A stretch of DNA of 64,000 nucleotides from JANXVY01 sp040080145 (GTDB lineage: Bacteria; Pseudomonadota; Alphaproteobacteria; Rhizobiales; Hyphomicrobiaceae), in NCBI GenBank assembly GCA_040080145.1, contig JBEBJA010000055.1:29814-93813 (forward strand), given 5' to 3'. This document shows positions 16,927 to 26,000 of this stretch, in pieces (position 1 is the stretch's first letter; each line of letters opens with the position of its first letter). The position numbers were made by a program, and so were the translations under genes. The notes beneath the pieces were generated by a model that was not told the origin of the DNA, searched no databases, and was given only the letters and a program-made list of their open reading frames with translations.

Positions 16927-17014
16927 GACGACCAAGGCCTTGCGAGAGAGAAGCACTGTCGAAAAACCGGCTGCCCGTAGAAAGCCGGTTTCGTCGAAAC
17001 GTCGTTGGAGGTGC

Positions 17015-17323
17015 TCAATCTGCGGGGAAGCGCGTCGTCGGTGCCGAACACTCGACTAAACTAGCGGTCCAATTCCAGGCATGGATCGCCGCTTCAGCTA
17101 CCACCGGATCGCTGGTCGGTGTCGGCGTGGTCCAATGCTGAAGCAGGACGCCGGTCGTCGGGTGAAAGATGGCGTTCAGATCAATGGCCGTCTCATCTTG
17201 CTCAAAGCGCAAAATGTAGTGCAGCCCGGCAGAAGTCAGAGCATTGCCAATAAGGCGGCTCGTCCAATCCTGCGCAGCAGGTCGATGTAACAACTTCGTC
17301 GTTTTGGTGGGGACGTGCAGCAT
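17015..17323 (-). CDS. Hypothetical protein, first gene of the Rep/FtsK operon
   Basis: I start at ATG 17321-17323 (MLHVPTKTTKLLHRP), because GGAGTGA lies 6 bp upstream. This gives 102 residues. It contains ALTSAGLHYILRFEQDETAIDLNAIFHP, which has the look of a small alpha/beta domain. It is the promoter-proximal gene, and the origin-like inverted repeats at 17411-17581 lie just upstream, so it could be a regulator. No family was recognised. Confidence 0.45.
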   Translation of the reverse strand: MLHVPTKTTKLLHRPAAQDWTSRLIGNALTSAGLHYILRFEQDETAIDLNAIFHPTTGVLLQHWTTPTPTSDPVVAEAAIHAWNWTASLVECSAPTTRFPAD

Positions 17324-17410
17324 CGTGATCACTCCATGGACAGGGGCAAACTGCCGTGGGATCGGGCGATGGCTGTGTTGTCGAGAGTCCGTCTGCGAAA
17401 CGAACACGCG

Positions 17411-17581
17411 CAGCCATTCGCTCTGAAAACCCAAGGCGGGTCGTCATTTCAGCGAATGGCTGGTGCTCCCTACCAGCCGACTCCCCCCGACAATGTCGGG
17501 GCCTAAGCAATCGCGGCAAAACTGCCGGATGCTGCCTCTGTGTCACGAGAGGCGTTTGTGTGTCGCAACTTTTGGCGACAC
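17411..17581. repeat. Cluster of four inverted repeats, candidate replication or transfer origin
   Basis: Four stems lie within 171 bp. CAGCCATTCGCT (17411-17422) is exact to 17451-17462 across 28 nt. GGCTGGT-GCTCCCT-ACCAGCC spans 17458-17478. CCCCGACA-A-TGTCGGGG spans 17485-17501, with an 8-bp perfect stem. GTGTCGC-AACTTTTG-GCGACAC spans 17560-17581. They lie immediately upstream of an operon containing a rolling-circle Rep. Double-strand origins and oriT sites have this look, but no nick site was identified. The remaining 17582-17727 holds nothing recognised. Confidence 0.5.
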
Positions 17582-17727
17582 TACCGCAAGACTCTGTGGC
17601 GATGAGCGTTGCGATCAATTCGCTCTTATCGAGCGTTGACAGACTTCAAACTTGGTAGCGAATGCCACGGTAGGTGAAGTGGGGTTATCAATTGCTGATG
17701 TGGGAGCTTGGATAATCCGTCGCTCAA

Positions 17728-18024
17728 TCAATTGGGAACGACAAGAGTCGCAGTCAAGAGCGAGCGGCAACCAAAAAAATCCTCGGGCGTTCGCAGCGCG
17801 CCGAGGATTTCCTGCAGCCTGGAGGAGTGATCAAGCCGCAGTGCGCCCGTGGCCAATGCCACAGGAATTATCCAGTTTTGAGATGTTTCGGGATCGTAAG
17901 CCAAAGCAATATGGCGTATACGCCTTATTGTCAAGCAATCGAGAGCGTGCTCACCATTCAAGCGGTCAATCGGGCAATTGAACCGCCTCAACACATGCCC
18001 GCCGTTGCTCCATCGACGGCCCAT
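17728..18024 (-). CDS. Possible small protein overlapping the integrase 3' end
   Basis: A 98-codon frame whose C-terminal two thirds looks protein-like (RRIRHIALAYDPETSQNWII, then RLQEILGALRTPEDFFGCRS). The first 20 codons overlap the integrase gene in another frame, so the true start may be lower, and no ribosome binding site stands out. It could be an intact small gene or the tail of a decayed one. Confidence 0.3.
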   Translation of the reverse strand: MGRRWSNGGHVLRRFNCPIDRLNGEHALDCLTIRRIRHIALAYDPETSQNWIIPVALATGALRLDHSSRLQEILGALRTPEDFFGCRSLLTATLVVPN

Positions 18025-19270
18025 CCGAATAAACGCTGAGCGTCATGCCGCTGCGTTTGTGGCCGACCACGCTGGCGATGGTCCAGGGCGGCTGACCGGC
18101 CTTTTCAGCCTTGGAAATGAACCACCGGCGGAAAGAATGAAAATTCACCCGCGAGCGGCGCACGTCCTTGGCTTTGTCCTTGACGCCAAGCTTGGTGCGG
18201 AACCGCTCAAATTTCTGAGTGAGCGCCGCACCGCGACCGCGCAACTGACCGGCGGTGGGGGCTGGGCCAAGCTCGTGAAACAAAAAGGCCTCGGGGGATT
18301 TGCCGCGCGATCGGGCGGCGACGATGGCAACAAGCTTGGGATGGATCGGAACCTGCCGCACAGCGGACTTGGTTTTTCCGGCGGTGATAGAGAACAGCCC
18401 CCCGGCACAATCAGCAATCCGTAAGAGGCAGATTTCTTCGCGGCGCATGCCGGTCAGGGCCGCGATGCGGATGGCGTCCGAGAGTAATGGCTCAGCCTCG
18501 GCACGAAGCAGGATCAAGAGTTCGTCGTCTGTGAATGGCCGCTCCGTCTTCTTAGGGCTGCCGTCGTCTTCGTAGCGCTGGAGCGGGACGAGTTGATCAC
18601 GCCAAGGATTGGATGCGGCAAGGGTCTGATTGGCGAGCCATCGCCAATAGGAAGACAAGTGACCGATATGCTTATTCTTCGTCTTCGGACTGGGGGAAAA
18701 ACCCAATCCTTCGATGATGTACCGGCCAGCAACACGCCGGTCGAGGGTCTCCAAAGTCAACTTTGAATCCCAAGGCATCAGCCGCCGCAGGGCGGTTCGC
18801 TGCTCGGCCTTGGTCTTTGCCTTGACCGGGCTTTGCTGCTGAAACGCGTCGATGTAACGATCAAGGGGCGTTTGACCTTCCCGGGATGCGAGAAGCGCAA
18901 ACCGTTCGGCGGCATCCCGCCCAAGCTCCTTCGTGATGGTATCGGTTTGCTCTTCCATCAGATCGGCGCGCGTCTCAGCACTGATCGGTTGTCCATCAGC
19001 ATCGTGGGCGGCAGTGGAAAACCGCTGCCAGGCAATCACGCGATCGGCGATAGGATCGGTTTGGCCGCTGGCGGCTTTGCGGGCCTGTTCGAGTTGTTGA
19101 GCGAAATCCGCGAGCGCGAGCGGACGCAGGCGCAGCGCTTCGGCCAAATCCGAGGTGCCAAGCGAGCGCCGCAGGTTGGTCCGGCCGACTGCTCTCCGCA
19201 ACGACGGCGGGACTGTCCGGTAGGCCCAGTAGACACGACCGCGCATCTCCAAATTCCGGGTATCGGCCAC
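17966..19270 (-). CDS. Tyrosine integrase next to a tRNA-end attachment site
   Basis: This 434-residue phage-type integrase has an N-terminal arm (MRGRVYWAYRTVPPSLRRAV) that matches the DUF6538-like start of many proteobacterial integrases. A SAM-like core-binding domain follows (about 150-225), then a catalytic domain with the first Arg in ALTGMRREEI, HSFRR as H-x-x-R, VVGHKRSG, and the Tyr nucleophile in LSVYSDG near the end. The start ATG at 19268-19270 lies 80 bp from a tRNA 3' fragment (19351-19376). That is the usual arrangement of an element integrated into a tRNA gene. It most likely inserted the DNA to its left. Confidence 0.9.
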   Translation of the reverse strand: MADTRNLEMRGRVYWAYRTVPPSLRRAVGRTNLRRSLGTSDLAEALRLRPLALADFAQQLEQARKAASGQTDPIADRVIAWQRFSTAAHDADGQPISAETRADLMEEQTDTITKELGRDAAERFALLASREGQTPLDRYIDAFQQQSPVKAKTKAEQRTALRRLMPWDSKLTLETLDRRVAGRYIIEGLGFSPSPKTKNKHIGHLSSYWRWLANQTLAASNPWRDQLVPLQRYEDDGSPKKTERPFTDDELLILLRAEAEPLLSDAIRIAALTGMRREEICLLRIADCAGGLFSITAGKTKSAVRQVPIHPKLVAIVAARSRGKSPEAFLFHELGPAPTAGQLRGRGAALTQKFERFRTKLGVKDKAKDVRRSRVNFHSFRRWFISKAEKAGQPPWTIASVVGHKRSGMTLSVYSDGPSMEQRRACVEAVQLPD

Positions 19271-19350
19271 AATGTACTCCCAAGAAGTACTCCCAAGTTG
19301 GCCTTAATATCGTCAATAAATACGGCACTTATTGGGCTAGAGAGCCTATC

Positions 19351-19376
19351 GGGTTCGAGTCCCTCCCGGGGCACCA
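19351..19376 (+). other. tRNA 3'-end remnant, probable attachment site
   Basis: The 26 bp GGGTTCGAGTCC...GGGGCACCA carry the T-loop consensus TTCGAGT, an acceptor 3' strand and an encoded CCA. No tRNA body lies upstream: only three of five T-stem pairs form and there is no anticodon arm. It is therefore the duplicated end left by integration into a tRNA gene. The acceptor sequence CCGGGGC would fit a tRNA with a GCCCCGG 5' end. The partner site was not found in this window. Confidence 0.6.
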
Positions 19377-19620
19377 TAGAAACTTGGTTGTGACCAAGTC
19401 CTACGCTTATCGGTGGCCTCCAGCCGACGGCGCAGACGACCGTACGATGCGAACTCGAGGTGTGTCCACATCGGCTCTATGCCGCCGAGTCAATCGATTA
19501 CGTCATCGTCCTGAAGGAAGCCCGGTTTGACCATGTTGCCCTCGTTGACCTGAAAGACGATGCAAACGAACCGTCGTATTTGCAACAGCAAGGGCGGGAG
19601 CTAGGCGGGCAGGTGACCCA
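19377..19620. other. Degenerate interval right of the attachment site
   Basis: A plus-strand frame without a start reads CELEVCPHRLYAAESIDYVI (19448-19507) and stays open to TAG 19621-19623. It looks like the tail of a decayed protein that I cannot name. No ribosome binding site or intact gene is present. Confidence 0.3.
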
Positions 19621-19851
19621 ATAGGCGTAGACCGCGCCGTGAGTTGCGTCGCGCGCCGCCATCCATCGGAATGGACGCAAGGTGCCCGGCCCAAATGCCT
19701 CGTCGAGCACATGATGCAATGCACGGCCTTCGTCGAACCCGGCGTCGCTCTCGTGGCCGTTATTTGAGCGTTCCGTCCAGCTGCGGTCGTCGGCATATCG
19801 TGCCAGCGCATTCAAATCGACGGGAACGCGCAACATCGTGAGGATGGTCAT
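19621..19851 (-). pseudogene. Fragment of a second cas6e-like gene
   Basis: The first 77 codons from ATG 19849-19851 read like the N-terminus of an alphaproteobacterial Cas6e subfamily: MTILTMLRVPVDLNALARYA, then DEGRALHHVLDEAFGPG, LRPFRWM and GAVYAY. After this the frame loses similarity (Cys/Ser/Arg-rich) until a stop at 19498, so roughly two thirds of the gene is gone. It is not a copy of the intact cas6e at 41036-41755, whose N-terminus differs. It suggests a former second CRISPR-Cas locus. The assignment is by remembered family pattern. Confidence 0.5.
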
Positions 19852-19871
19852 CGGGTGACTTCCATCCCGGC

Positions 19872-19955
19872 AGGGGCGGCCGCGCGCAAAGCAATGAGAA
19901 TACTGGCCCGCAGTCCATCAAAAAAAGAGTCAAAACTTCTGCGGGCCGGTATGAG
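19872..19955. repeat. Dispersed palindromic repeat, copy A
   Basis: Homologous to 46711-46793. Arms ATACTGGCCCGCAG (19900-19913) and the matching 3' arm ending GGGCCGGTAT at 19952 enclose an A-rich loop with AGAGT-AAAACT. The outer sequence GCGCAAAGCAA is also shared. Two stem positions differ between the copies in a pair-preserving way. It lies directly upstream of the cas6e-like fragment. Confidence 0.6.
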
Positions 19956-20108
19956 GTCCTCACCAAGCGCGTGTTTGGCCACCGGATCGCCATGGACCAT
20001 TGCGGCCTGACCCCAGGGGAAGGCCGCCCCCTCTACGAAAGCAGCTACGCCTAAACCCCTCTTCACCCACCCATCCGCCGTTTGCTCGATTTCAGAGAGT
20101 GCCCCGCC

Positions 20109-20384
20109 ATGCCCGAAGCCCATCCGTTCGCCGACGCCACCCTGATCAGTTGCTACAGCCGCGCCGATGCGTTGGCCGACGGCGTGCTGATCGACCGTTC
20201 GACCATCGGCCGGGAGGCCGGGTTGCGGTTACCGGTCGCGATCACCCGCGCCGCGTGGGAAGCCTGGATCGGCTGGACCGATGACGACACCAAGCGCCAG
20301 ACCACCCAGGACGAATGCTTGAGTCCCACCGCGCCCGCGCGAAGATTGCCCCACGGTCTCAACGGCTCTTATGTTCGCCAGTAA
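20109..20384 (+). pseudogene. Truncated DUF6573-like plasmid gene
   Basis: From ATG 20109 the protein reads MPEAHPFADATLISCYSRAD, then ADGVLIDRSTIGREAGLRLPVAITRAAWEAWIGWTDDDTKRQTT. This matches the first half of the DUF6573 family found on proteobacterial plasmids and elements. After about residue 70 the similarity stops and a short unrelated tail follows, where the family would continue with a W-D-hydrophobic segment. It looks cut by a rearrangement. Its function was never known. Confidence 0.5.
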
Positions 20385-20492
20385 GCCCGACGCCGTCGAC
20401 GCTGCGATAGCAACTAACGAAGCTTGAATTTCCCCCTTAGGTAGTCGATTGAACTCTCACCGACGCAAAGTGACCGCATCAGAGCAGCAAAG

Positions 20493-20867
20493 ATGAAATC
20501 AATCCCACCCCTCCAGTTCCAAGACCTGTGCTATTTTACCTCGACCGCGATCAAAATTATCACCGCGAGCAAGTCGTCGGCGGAGACGCCGCAGTCATCC
20601 CAGTTCCAGCAGGCGCTGCTGTTCTGGCTGTTCATGCTCGATATTCGCAAGATGCCGATGACGACGACAAACATCCGTGACATCAGCAAGGTAGACCGGA
20701 ATTCACTCGGCAGAACGCTAGCTCAGATGGAAGAAAAGGGGCTGGTCAAGAAGGAGCAGATCAACACGACGACCGGCAAAGGCGCGACGTGGCTCTACAC
20801 GTTTGAGGACGCATTCTTGCGCAAAGTCTGGGTGATGAAAGCGATCGCGAACGGGATTGATCCATAA
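20493..20867 (+). CDS. MarR-like winged-helix regulator
   Basis: This 124-residue protein has a helix-turn-helix of MarR type: TTTNIRDISKVDRNSLGRTLAQMEEKGLVKKEQ, followed by a wing GKGATWLYTF. Length fits a minimal DNA-binding regulator. It is convergent with the Fic gene (stops 61 bp apart). DNA ligand and effector are unknown. The upstream 108 bp are intergenic and may carry its promoter. Confidence 0.65.
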   Translation: MKSIPPLQFQDLCYFTSTAIKIITASKSSAETPQSSQFQQALLFWLFMLDIRKMPMTTTNIRDISKVDRNSLGRTLAQMEEKGLVKKEQINTTTGKGATWLYTFEDAFLRKVWVMKAIANGIDP

Positions 20868-20928
20868 CATAAGATGCGAAAACTGCGCTTATTCGTGCGG
20901 CACGCGCAAAAACGCTCCACATGGCAAG

Positions 20929-22122
20929 TTATGCCGCCGGATAAAGTCGCGGAAACAGGAACTCCAGCACATCGGTCGGAAAGCGCAGTGACACCGGGCC
21001 TTTTGTCGTGCTCGACGCAAGCAAACCGGCTGCAATCGCGTCATTCAGCACGCGCCGTGCGGTGCGCTCTGGTAGGCCGGTGATCCGCGAACTATCCCCG
21101 CGTTCGATCTCGCCGCGAATAAGCGCTTCCGTCAACAACTTGCTTGTCTCAGGTTTCATTTTCCCGGATCGTTCGACCAACCCCTTCAACCGCTTATCGA
21201 GTTCGGCGATCTCGAATAGGCCACTCATGAAGGTGATCTGGTCGAGGCATACCTTCAGGAACCACAGCGTGAAGTCTTCCAGCGCCCGTTCCGAAAGATT
21301 GCCACGTCCATCTCGCTCGCCCTGCCGAGGCATATCGGCATGATCCATCATCCGCTTGTAGTCGAGACGGCTCTCCAGCCCGCGAGCGAGACCGCGCGAG
21401 ATTGACCACAAGCCGTGCGCGCCGATTCCGGCCTTCAGACACATCGCATGGCTCATCAACCGGCTGACGCGGCCGTTGCCATCCGGGCATGGGTGGATGT
21501 AGTTCAGCCGATGATGCGCAGCCGGAATGGCGATCACGCGTGACGCAGTGCCCAACGGCTCCAACCGATAGCGGTTCTCGAACGCCTCCATGAATGCCGC
21601 GACGCGGCCACTCGATGGCGGCACGTGCCGTCCGACCGCAATATCATGGGTAGGCTGTGAACGCCATGCGCCGGGCGTCATCAGAAATTCCTGACCGGCA
21701 CCGCGAATGCGCAACATGCCATCAGGCGCACCCGCATAGAACTCCCGGTGCAGCCGCCGGATGAATGGTTCGGACGCTGGTTCGGGCAGTGCACCGGCAT
21801 CGGCAAGACGATCTATTTCAGCCTGAACACGAATATGCGCGACCGCTTCGCGCTGCAGATTGCGACGCTCCTCGTTTTGATCCAAGTCGCCCGTCATCGC
21901 GCGCTCGATGTCGCGCGGGCGCGTATCGTGCCCTTCGATTAGATTACTGTAGTAGCAGTTCATCATCCGCACGAGATCGGCCAGATTGGCAGCCGTCTTG
22001 GGGTGCAACGCACGGCCAAGCGTCGCCGATGCCGCTGCAATCTCTGCGACAACATCGGCCATCTCTGCGGAAGGCTGTTCAAGCCGCGCAGGCTCGATCC
22101 GAAAGGGTGTCTCTAGGGGCAT
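20929..22122 (-). CDS. Fic-family adenylyltransferase, class II
   Basis: A full-length 397-residue Fic protein. The N-terminal inhibitory helix carries S-x-x-x-E-G in YYSNLIEGHD (about 57-66). The catalytic motif is HPCPDGNGR (210-218), with Cys in place of the usual Phe after HP. The Fic core runs about 100-290, and a C-terminal winged-helix domain (LPERTARRVLNDAIAAGLL) follows. Such proteins transfer AMP to target hydroxyls and are held inactive by the Glu of the inhibitory motif. No antitoxin gene is adjacent, as expected for the intramolecularly inhibited class. The target is unknown. Confidence 0.85.
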   Translation of the reverse strand: MPLETPFRIEPARLEQPSAEMADVVAEIAAASATLGRALHPKTAANLADLVRMMNCYYSNLIEGHDTRPRDIERAMTGDLDQNEERRNLQREAVAHIRVQAEIDRLADAGALPEPASEPFIRRLHREFYAGAPDGMLRIRGAGQEFLMTPGAWRSQPTHDIAVGRHVPPSSGRVAAFMEAFENRYRLEPLGTASRVIAIPAAHHRLNYIHPCPDGNGRVSRLMSHAMCLKAGIGAHGLWSISRGLARGLESRLDYKRMMDHADMPRQGERDGRGNLSERALEDFTLWFLKVCLDQITFMSGLFEIAELDKRLKGLVERSGKMKPETSKLLTEALIRGEIERGDSSRITGLPERTARRVLNDAIAAGLLASSTTKGPVSLRFPTDVLEFLFPRLYPAA

Positions 22123-22274
22123 TCTGGCCGATCATGCAGATGATTAAGTCGCTCACAATACGCCATGATACGTCACGATTCCAGTCCGTTTGGCCGCTTC
22201 CTTGGCCGATCTTGCAGCCTATCTCCACCCCAAGACGCCGGTCGCGCAATACGCGCGAGCTTTCGCGATCGGCA

Positions 22275-22475
22275 GGCAACAATGACGTGTTCGCGGTCCG
22301 CCTTCATACGTACCGCGGGAATCGTCCATGCCGTCTTAGTAAAGTCGATCTCCGTCCAGACAGCTTCCGCGCTACTTCTTTTTTTCGGTCCAGATCGGCG
22401 ACAGCACCCGTAGGCAGTCGGCCGGCAAAATGTCGCCAATCGCCTTCCGGCCGATCACGGGGAAGGCGTACGCCA
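22275..22475 (-). pseudogene. Remnant of a P4-type tyrosine integrase
   Basis: Two pieces survive in different frames. About 22360-22475 encodes YAFPVIGRKAIGDILPADCL followed by LSPIWTEKKEVARKL, which is the core-binding domain of P4-like integrases. About 22280-22350 encodes WTEIDFTKTAWTIPAVRMKA, the segment after the first catalytic Arg. The Arg box between them and everything after EHV are missing. It marks an older insertion beside the Fic gene. Confidence 0.6.
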
Positions 22476-22479
22476 CCAT

Positions 22480-23046
22480 GGAGGTCAGCCAAGACGGCGG
22501 ACGTCAGCCGTCATCTTGCCAGCAATATGCGCAGCTTTCGGCTTAGCGGCTCTAACAAAGAGCGTTCCTGCGTCGTCGCCCATGCTCGAAATCACCCCAA
22601 ATCACGACAGGCTGCGCGATGACGGCGGCGGAACCGATATGAGGACGCGGTTGTTTGCGCCGCTGGGTTATACGGTCGCGTTCCAACCGATTGCGATGGA
22701 TGCTCAGCGGCCCGACGGGGGCTGTCGCCGAACGCGACGCACTCGCTGACGGCCACCCCTTAGCAGGTCGCCGATGACGCAATCGACCAGCGTCGCCTTG
22801 ACACCGATTACCCGATAACAGCCGTCGCGGAGGCTGACGGCCGCGGCTTAAATGAAACACCTGGTCGCGGCTGGGTCGGTATAGCAATAAATCAGTAGAC
22901 GTCACACGGACCGGTCAGGCAATTGTGGCATCCAGGTAGATCGACCCGAACCGCACTCTGTTCTAGCGTGTAGGCGGGCGTGCTGAGATTCGGCAGGGGC
23001 GGGGGCGGGAGTCGCTCACGGCCGCCCCATGACAGCGGGGGCAGTT
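22480..23046. other. Gene-poor interval with a possible hen1 scrap
   Basis: No intact gene is visible in about 570 bp. A plus-strand stretch near 22640-22710 reads TRLFAPLGYTVAFQPIAMDA, faintly like the RLFEPLGY segment of bacterial Hen1 RNA methyltransferases, but there is too little to assign. The promoter of the DUF4132 operon must lie towards the right end. The open frame on the minus strand (22552-22905) has no recognised motif. Confidence 0.3.
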
Positions 23047-26000
23047 ATGACCAAGAAGACACGTGATTCGGCCTTGCCCGAGGGGTTCGCCGAAGCGATG
23101 ACGGCCGATTTCGGCCGACTTGACACAGTGACCGAGGGGCTTGGCAAGCGCGCCATCGAGTTCGTGCTCCAGGGCCACCCCGAAGCCGTGCTGCTGGAGA
23201 TCGCAAACAATCCGCAGGCGCGCGATGTGATGCTCGTCCACGACTATCGCGGCCACAACCCTGTCGTCGAAGCGGCGGCTAAGGCGCGCGGCGTCATCGC
23301 GCTCGCGTTCGAAACCCTCCCCTTCGAGGTCGTGAAACGGGCCGGTCAGGTCTATGCCTTGGTGACATATCAATCGGGCACGTATCTGGGAGTTCCCCTT
23401 TGGCTGATCGCCGTCCTGAGGGAAACGCAAACCGCAGCCGGTGGCGGTGTCTTCCACTCTGGACTGCCGGCAATGCGGCGGATCTGGAACCTCCCGCGTA
23501 TTGAAGCCTGCCTCACCGCAACCGGAGAGCCCCCGGTCGCGCTGCTCCATTTGCTATATCCGGCCAAGGGTTACTACGGGAACCAATTCAGCCCTGATCC
23601 CGCTGACGTGAAGCAGTATCTGGCCTCGCACGCGCCCCTGGTGCTTGCGTCGTTCGATGGCCTGGACGCTCACAGCCGCACCAAGCTAATCGAGGATCTC
23701 GCCAAGCACGAGTTGGCGTCCGGTCTCTATCAAGACCTCGTCTTCGCCGCAGCACTTGGCTCGGCCAAGGGGCCAGCTCAGGCCGCGCAAATCGCTCTGC
23801 GAACCGTCCCCCAGGAGTCGCTTTTCGCCCACGTCAAGAAGGCCTTCACCGCCAAGGACGGTGCCACCCGCCGCGCCGCCGCAGAAGTCGCCGCCCGTCT
23901 CGCCGGACCTGACGCCCTGTCCCTTCTCAAGGCCCAGCTCGAAGCCGAAACCGCCAAGCCGGTCCGCGATACCATCACGGCGCTGATGACCCAGGTCAAC
24001 GCCGCCCCCGCCGCCGCACAAGCTGGTGACCCGCACGCAGACCTTCCCGAGGGCAGCTTCGCCATCCGTGCCATCGACGGCAGCACGATCGTCATCCCGC
24101 CTAAGTCCGCCCCTTGGCCGACCCCCGCCGTGTCCGAAAAAGTGCTCGAACCGCTACACGTGGCTGCCACCGCTTACAACGCCGCAGCCGCCAAGTTCGA
24201 CGCCGAGCGCGAAGCCGCCCTACAGCCTGAGTACCGACAGTACTTCCGGCCGACATCCATGATCGACAGTGCGGACATCCATAGGGTCCTGCCGCAGATC
24301 AACGGTACGTCGCAAGCCGGGGTGCCGCTTCGCGCGTTGTTCCAGGCTGCGAAGGCTAACCAGATGGGCTTTGACGGGAGCGATGTGAGGGGGTTCTTCG
24401 AACAACCCGAAATCACTATCGGCCATATCGCGCGCCTCGCTGATTTCAATCATTGGCAGAGCTTGCTGGCGACACTGGCGTCGCCCCCGACGCTGCCTTG
24501 GGTCTACCTCGCCAAGGAAATGGCCAAGCCCGGCACCGATTGCCGGGTTCTGATCGAAACTCTCGTCCCCGAGGATGCCAAGTCGGGCGAAATCGTCCGT
24601 CGTCTCATGCACCGCTACTCGTCGGGCGAACTGGACGATATTCCGCTCTCGTTCCAATATCATATCCTGGAACATCTGGACCTGTTCGATCAGGCCTTCG
24701 GCGTACGCCCGCCCACTGGCTTGCCGATCGACGAACTGGCCGCCATGCGTGTCCTGGCCAAGCTGGACAAAATCCCCGAGCACCTGCTGCACCCGCTGTT
24801 GAACATTGCGCTTAGCACCAAGAAAGTCGCACGCGCCGAAGCCCAACGCCTGCTCAGCACCGCCAAAACCATCGACGACGCGATCATCGCCCGCCTCGAA
24901 GACACCAAGAAGGAAATCCGCGCTGCCGCCGCCGACTGGCTCGCGGTCCGCAAACCACCGGCTGCAATCGCTGCCCTGCGCAAAGCCCTGAAAAAGGAAA
25001 AGTCCGAACTCGGGCGTGCCGCGATGCTGTCGGCGCTCTCCAAACTGGGCGAGGACATCGCCCCCTATTTTGACGAGAAGACCTTGCTGAAAGAGGCCGA
25101 GGCCGGGCTCGCCAAGGTGTCCAAGTCGCTGGACTGGTTCCCGTTCGCGGCCCTGCCCACGCTGCAGTGGGCCAACGGTAAGCCGGTTCCCGCCGGGGTC
25201 GTGAAATGGTGGCTCGTGCTGGCCGACAAGCTGAAAGACCCGGCCGGCAACGCCCTGTTCGAACTCTACCTCGACCGCTGCAAGCCAGCTGGCGCGGCCC
25301 AGTTCGGCATGTTTATCCTGAAGGCCTGGATCGACCGCGACACCACCAGTTGCTCCGACACCGAGGCCAACGACTACGCCGCCCAGCAGGTCGCCCAGCA
25401 CCGGCAGTGGTACACCAACTTCAAAGCCCAAGGGTCGACCTACCAGATTCCAGAACCCAATGACGATCAGCTCTTCAAATCCCACAAGATCGCCAAGCTG
25501 AACCAGCACCTGTTCAGCGCGTCCGACAACAAGGGCTTGCTCGCCTTCACGATCCGCGCCCCCGGCCCCGAAGCCGCCGCCATGGTCCGCGCCTACGTCA
25601 AGGATCACGGCAACAAGGTCGCCCAGGCCAAGTCGCTGCTGACGGCCTTGGCGCGCAATCCCGCCCCCTCCGCGATCCAGGTCGTGCTGAGCGTCGCCAA
25701 CCGCATCAAGCAGAAAACCGTTCAGGCGCTTGCCGGAGAACTGGTCGCCGATGTCGCCGACCGCCGCGGCTGGACGCCGGCCGAACTTGCCGACCGCACG
25801 ATCCCGTCCGCAGGCCTCGACGAAGTCGGCGTCCTCACCCTCGATTGCGGCGAGGACCGCTCATTCCGCGCGGTCTACCAGGGCGAAGGCAAGCTCGATC
25901 TGCAAAACCCGCAAGGCAAGTCCGTCAAGGCGCTGCCCGCCCCCCGGGGCGACGCCGACAAGGACCTCGTCGCCGCCGCTAAAAAAGCTTTGGCTGGCGC

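Noticed and set aside
22640..22710. Possible Hen1 methyltransferase scrap (RLFAPLGYTV)
   Set aside because: Only about 20 residues resemble the family, so it is mentioned in the region entry but not called as a pseudogene.
24220..25608. Minus-strand frame of 462 codons opposite the DUF4132 gene
   Set aside because: Gly/Val/Gln-rich shadow of a high-GC gene in the opposite frame, with no domain or ribosome binding site.
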